From: Rugalucina vietnamica | Lineage: Eukaryota > Mollusca > Bivalvia > Lucinida > Lucinidae | Direction: 5' to 3' | Assembly: GCA_964017185.1 (NCBI GenBank) | Contig: OZ024872.1 | Location: 61,683,817-61,747,816 of the forward strand | Length of the DNA stretch: 64,000 bases | Shown here: positions 22,001 to 28,361 of the stretch, piece after piece | Layout: every line of letters starts with the position of its first letter | Numbering within the stretch: the stretch's first letter is position 1 | Translations under genes and position numbers: made by a program | Notes under the pieces: model-generated | Told to the model about the DNA's origin: nothing | The model's database searches: none | The model's input: the letters and a program-made list of their open reading frames with translations, nothing else

Positions 22001-25000
22001 TATTAGTTCTTATAAAGTGTATTTTTGAGTATAGTGATACATTTGAGCCGCGCATGGAAAAAACAACAACCTGCATAGGCGAAAACAGGGATTGTACAAT
22101 TCCTCGACTTTCTAAATCCAAAATTTTCCAGCCTCTAACCATCTTATGTGACTTTACTGCCTGGTTTGTGTCAGACCTGGTCGGAACCCAAATTGTTGGT
22201 TTTCTCATGCACATGCTCATTTAGTGTTTTCATAACTTCGCTATTTATGTTCAGGTGAGGCTAGCATCTTCTGTTGCCACAAGAAACTTCCTGCAGAGTT
22301 TACCCTCAGAAGCAGCAAGAAAGCAGTTTTACCCTGTACTAATACCTAGGATGTGTCTTAATAGGTGAGATACTGTAGATCCGGAAATATTCGCGAGATC
22401 TTAATTTTCGCTAATATTCGCGAATCGGTTGCCTCGCGAATTCAAAGTTTTTGCTAATAAAGAGTTACTATTAACTTTATAGAATACATGGACACTCACT
22501 GGCGAATTCAAGAACTTGCTAATAATTCAGAAATAGAAAATTCGCGAAATAAAAGTCACTCTAAAATTTCCGAATTTACAGTATATAAATTTATTGCGCC
22601 TGTCAACATACTTTTCCGCAGCAGTGCAGTTTCCTAGATGTAGAGCATTGTGCTCCATATCTATATCTAGAGGTCTTGTGGGTTTGAATGCGAAGTTTTG
22701 TACTTGAGCAAGATACATTGACTCCACATGTTACTAGTTAGCATCCAGGATGTGTTGGCTTAAATCTGACATGGTTGAAAAATTATTCTCTGGGATATGA
22801 AAATGCGCAACAAAAAAATAAAATAAAGCATTAGCCTTTTCAAGACAACCTGCTTTCTTTATTTGCAAAAAACAAAAAACTGCTGATCAGTGTCTTATTC
22901 ATAGATAGCAATAATTATTCCGCTTAATACCTTATCTGATAAGCCTGTATTGTCAGACCTGATTGAAACCCCAAATACAGGTTTACAAAAGTCATGGCTT
23001 ATTGCCTTGTTAGATGATTCATGTATACTCACTTATGTTCTCTCCTCCCCCCCCCCCAGGTACTATGTGGCAGAGGGAGTTAGAATTTACTCCCAGGAGA
23101 CATGGAAACAAGTCACAGAAGACAGAGGGAAACAACTCGTGGAAACCTACATCTCTAATGTGGTAGACTACTATATAGAGGCTACAGATGCTGATAATCA
23201 TGCTGTTAGAGAGGCTGCTTGTGCTTGTATTGCTGAACTCGGAAAAAAGGTAGAAAAAATGTCTTCAAAGAATGTGACCGCAGAATGTTCTGTAATATCA
23301 GGTTTTGAAGAGATCAAGGTGGTTGAGGTAGTGTAACGTGTAGCCGAGCCAAGCCACAGCAAACCCCGTCGGTGGAAAAGCATGCTCATCCACCAAGGGT
23401 GGTTTACTGCGCTATATACTCAACACTTACTCGATTCACAAAGTCTCGAGTTTGAAATTTGCATATTTCCAAGGGAGGCTATCCTGTCACATTACTTTCC
23501 CCTCCGAGAAGACTCGCCCCGAGTCTTGGCCCTGGGACTACATGGGTAAGGCAACTCCAGTCCGGCAGTTGTCATCATCCCACCCCTGCCACCAAATGTA
23601 AGGTGTAGCCGAGCCAAGCCACAGCAAACCCCGTCGGTGGAAAAGCATGCTCATCCACCAAGGGTGGTTTACTGCGCTATATACTCAACACTTACCCGAT
23701 TTACAAAGTCTCGAGTTTGAAATTTGCATATTTCCAAGGGAGGCTATCCCGTCACAGTAGTGATAAGGGTACAATCCAACATTCCAAATGCACATGTATT
23801 TTCAGAAGCTATATATGCAATTTCTGAAACTCTGCATCACCTCATAGACTGTGACTTTGGCTCATTGGTTTTGGCATATGTCAGGTTAGTGGTTGCCCAT
23901 ATACATGTTCTGGTCTTCTCCAGCATACTTCGGTATCTTCCACCACAGAAATATCCATTACTTGGAAATGTATTTGAGCCTGTGCGTGAGAAAACCAACA
24001 ATTTGGGTTCCGACCAGGTCTGACACAACCAGCCTGTACAGTCACAGAAACAGGCTAGAAGCTTGAAATTTCGGATTTAAGAACAAGAAGGATTGTACTA
24101 TCCGTGCAGCGAAAACAAAGGCGCTGATCAGCTTCGCGGTTACCGCGAAGCTGATCTGTGCCTTTGTTTTCGCCCAAGCATTTTGTTGGTTTTCTTATGC
24201 AGTGGCTCATTTTTATGTTATATAAGCACTCTGATTACATTATTTCAGCTGTTTTAAAACTATGCTTTATATGTTTTTCCAGGTGGACAAAGCAGTAGTT
24301 CAGTCATATATTCCTCAGCTTTTGGAAGCCTTACTGAAGTGTTTCAATGATGACAGCTGGCCTGTTAGAGATGGTGAGGCTTCTGTAATTCTTTATTTAA
24401 AATAAACGGGTATTTGACTGAAATGAATTTTCAGTAATGGCAGAATTTGGTAAAAGGAGGTTTCACCATCAATTATTGTCTAAAACAAATGTCTTTTGAA
24501 TACCAAACAGTAATTGCGATCTCGCCACGGAGAGAGCGCATATGTAATTGAACAGGGCTGAAATCTTGTTGTTAATCGACCACCGACTTCGGTCGTACTT
24601 GATTGTATGAGGCAACTCCGATTGGGTCACACTGAATACCGCATGTCGGCTCGGGTATGTAAGCTCACGTTGAACCAAGCTGCCAGAGTGTTTTCGGTCT
24701 GTGGTTATCACCGTGGGTTTATACATGGTCATACAGTGAAAATAGGGCTGAGAGATCTCAAGCATTTTGAAAACGCTTATAATGTTTACCATAACTTATT
24801 GATTGGAAAATTGGTATAACTTAAATGAATGGGCCATCAGTTATCTGTCCAAAACTGTGTAATAAAGGTGCACATCTTTAAAGGAGTCCTTGTGCCAATA
24901 TGCATGAGGAGAAATGAAGTTGACTTTCAGATATGTTGTCGCCGAGTAATCTGAAGAAAATGATGACTTTTTCACTGTATGGCTGGTACATGTATATTTC

Positions 25001-28000
25001 AGCTGCCTGTGTAGCCTGTGGTAACTTTGTCCTGTGTTTCCCTGAGGAATCTAGGTCAACTCTACCAGCCCTATATCCTCTATTCTTCAACAACCTCCAG
25101 GACAACATACCCTCAGTGAGACAGGGGGCTGCACTGGCGCTGTCTAATGTTGTCAGGGCGTATGGTAGGTTCATTAATAGATTGTGACCCTTACATAATG
25201 AAACAACCTTCTTTTTCTTGATTCAAATGACTCAAGCATAAAATTTGCCTCTTGAGAAAGCTACACTGGTGTAAGATATGAACTTGCTGAAGATAATTGT
25301 GACTCAAAGTATGACAAAAAAAACCCAAAAAAACCCACATGCATATGTATCTAAAGCACATATCAGGTAAACTGTGACTGAAAAGGTTAATCTGCTTCTA
25401 ATATTCTTTGTTTTCTTTACAGAGATAATCTGCTTCTTGAGTTCATCATATCAAGCGAATGATTTTATTTTTTTGAGATTGGCTTATACTTGGGCCACAT
25501 TTAAAATTATTTCTGTTTGCCCTCTCCCTACCCTGTCTAGAAAAGCTGGGTAGGTAGGTAGGCTTATTTTTTATTTTTATGAAATCTTGTATTTTTGCGT
25601 TATTTTTGGTCAAAGGAATTAGCTACAATTTTGTCAAAGCTACTCACAATTACAGTTGCATTTTATGTTTTGTAGTGCTTGCTTGAACATAAGCAGTTAA
25701 GAACAAAATATCCAATTGGTGAGTAGGGTCATGGTTTAAATGAAAACACATTACTTTCTAAGGAAAACAATTTATCTTGACAGAAAAATTAAAAAAAAAT
25801 CTGCAGAAAGGGCAATAAAATTTTTTGAGTAGGCCCCTTTTTGGGTAAGTAGGTAGGGAGAGGGCAAACAAACAAATTTTTATTTTTGGCCTTGCCTGCT
25901 TTAAAATTGTTTTTACTGTTCTTTGTGAGGAGGGTGGCCTAGTGGTAGGCTATAGGACTGCAGTCTTGGGTTATATGCCTACCTCTGTTATGAAATGTCA
26001 TCTTATTAAGTAGTGGCTCAGTCCTGACATTACTAAAAATTATTGACTGGGATCCTAAGCCATAATCGAACCAAACAGAACTATACTTTGTAAAATAAGC
26101 ATCTGCTCATCTGTTACACTCTATATGCAACAGGTGAAGAATGTTTTGGTGAAATCTACCAAAAAGTCAAAGAAGGCCTGGCAGGTGTCAAAGACCAACC
26201 AGAAAACGCTGAAAAATACAGCTCACTAGAGAAAGGTCCTGCTACCTATGGAGTTGCAAAGAAACTGAGAGATAATGACATGGAGTTACACACAGACCAA
26301 CAGATGTACTCCTGTGGGTCCCTGGCCCCCAAGATGGGGAGGGGGTCCAGGGGTGGGGGCTGTATGGACCACAAGTTCAGGAAGGAACCAGAGCCATGGG
26401 AGTTGGGAGATGGGTAATGAATTAATCATGTAATATCAACTGTATGGAAAACTAATGATTTGAGGAGCACAGACCATTGGGGCCATAAAAGATAGATGGG
26501 CTACTTGTGCCTCCAGGCAAAGCTTATAATCTGCAGACTGATCATCTGATTACTGGTTAATCACTCAGAAGGTCTGTGCCTGCCCAGTCTTAGTTGCTAA
26601 TGTATTTGGTTTATATTTTCTGGGTGTCAGTACATCCTAATGTTGAGTAGAAGTCCCATAAAATGAAGGCAACATCCCAACATGACCATAGCTGTTGACT
26701 GGGAAGGTAAGCCAAAAAGTAAACAAATAATTTACCTAAATCATTTGCCTAAATCATTGGATTTGTTGCTCACCAGCTCATTTGTCTTAATTTTACAATT
26801 AAAGATGTATGGTTGTATCAATGTGTGTGGAAACATTCCACTTTTTCCCTTTCCATGTCCATTTTCAAGTATGCTCTTTTCTAAATTATCAATGACCGGC
26901 AATGGTATGCTTTAATTGGGAATAAAAGTATAATTTCAACTCCACTCTTCCGTCCTGACATGACTGAAAAATTGTTGACTGGGATGTTAAGCCTCAACAC
27001 AAACAAATCAACTCCACTCTGAAGCTCCACACGTTTTTATGGCAATTATTGTGACTCAACTTTATTAAATGTTCATTTTTAGGTGCATAAATGTTGTAGC
27101 AGAGTTATGTAACCTTGAAAAGTTTGCCCCCAAAGTGTCAGAGTTATTGCCCTTAGTGAGCAAGGCAGCATCACATGATCACTATACCCACCATGCTTAT
27201 ATGAAGGAGACACTTTGTACAAGGGTAAGGGAATATTGCACTTGTGCTCTGTCTTTATATTTTTGTAATCAGTAACTTAAAATGGAGCACAGGGATAGAG
27301 AGTAGGGCTCTGGTCCAAGAAATCCCTGGTTATACCCCCGGCATTTATGCCGACGGGTATATAGTTTTCGCTTTTCCGTTTGTCCGTTCGTCCGTTTGTA
27401 TGTTCGTTAGTTCGTTCGTTCGTTAGTTCAGTGGAATTTGCGTCAAAGTTTTGGTTAAAGTTTCTCTAGTGGTGTATATCTCATGCAGTTATAGTCAGAA
27501 ACCATACATATTTGGACCATAGGTACCCTATAGGGTTTGCTTTATTTCCATGACTTCGGACCCCAGGGTCCATGCCCGGGGGTGGGGCTAGAGATCAAAA
27601 TCTAGGTCACCTTTAATTTGCGACAAAGTTTTGGTTAAAGTTTCTCTAGTGGTGTATATCTCAAGAACCATTTATCAGAAATCATTCATATTTGGACTTT
27701 AGGTACCCTATAGGGTTAGCTTTGATTCCAAGAGTTCGGACCCCAGGGTCCCTGCCTGGGGGTGGGGCTAGAGTTCAAAATCTAGGTCACCTTTAATTTG
27801 CGTCAAAGTTTTGGTTAAAGTTTCTCTAATTGTGTATATCTCATGAGCCAATTTTCAGAAATCATTCATATTTGGACTTTAGGTACCCTATAAGGTTTGC
27901 TTTGTTTCCGTGAGTTCAGACCTGAGGGTCCATGCTCGGGGGGTGGGGCTAGAGTTCAAAATCTAGGTCACCTTGAAAATGTGCTATTTACATAGTGTTT

Positions 28001-28329
28001 TTTTCTTCTCTAAGTTCATATATTAACAAAGACTCCTATTTGGATCATAGATACCCTTTAGGGTTGAATTAAATTCTATGGCACCAAACTCTAGGGGTGG
28101 GGCTGGAGGTCAAAATCTAGGACACATTTATAAAATACAGAATATTTACCAAGATTAATATTCTGTAGGTCTATATCTTGACAACCATTTATCAGAAAGC
28201 ATTCATACTTACAACATAGGTACCACATAAGGGTTAGACCCAAGGGTCCATGCATGGGGGTGGGGGTGGGATGGACCCAAGGGTCCATGCATGGGGTGGG
28301 GGTGGGACTTGAGGTCAAGGTCTGGGGCA

Positions 28330-28361
<32 letters not shown>

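Noticed and set aside
28091..28330. 79-codon minus-strand ORF with PTPTP repeats
   Set aside because: It reads through GGGGTGGGG units of the Helitron-like array.
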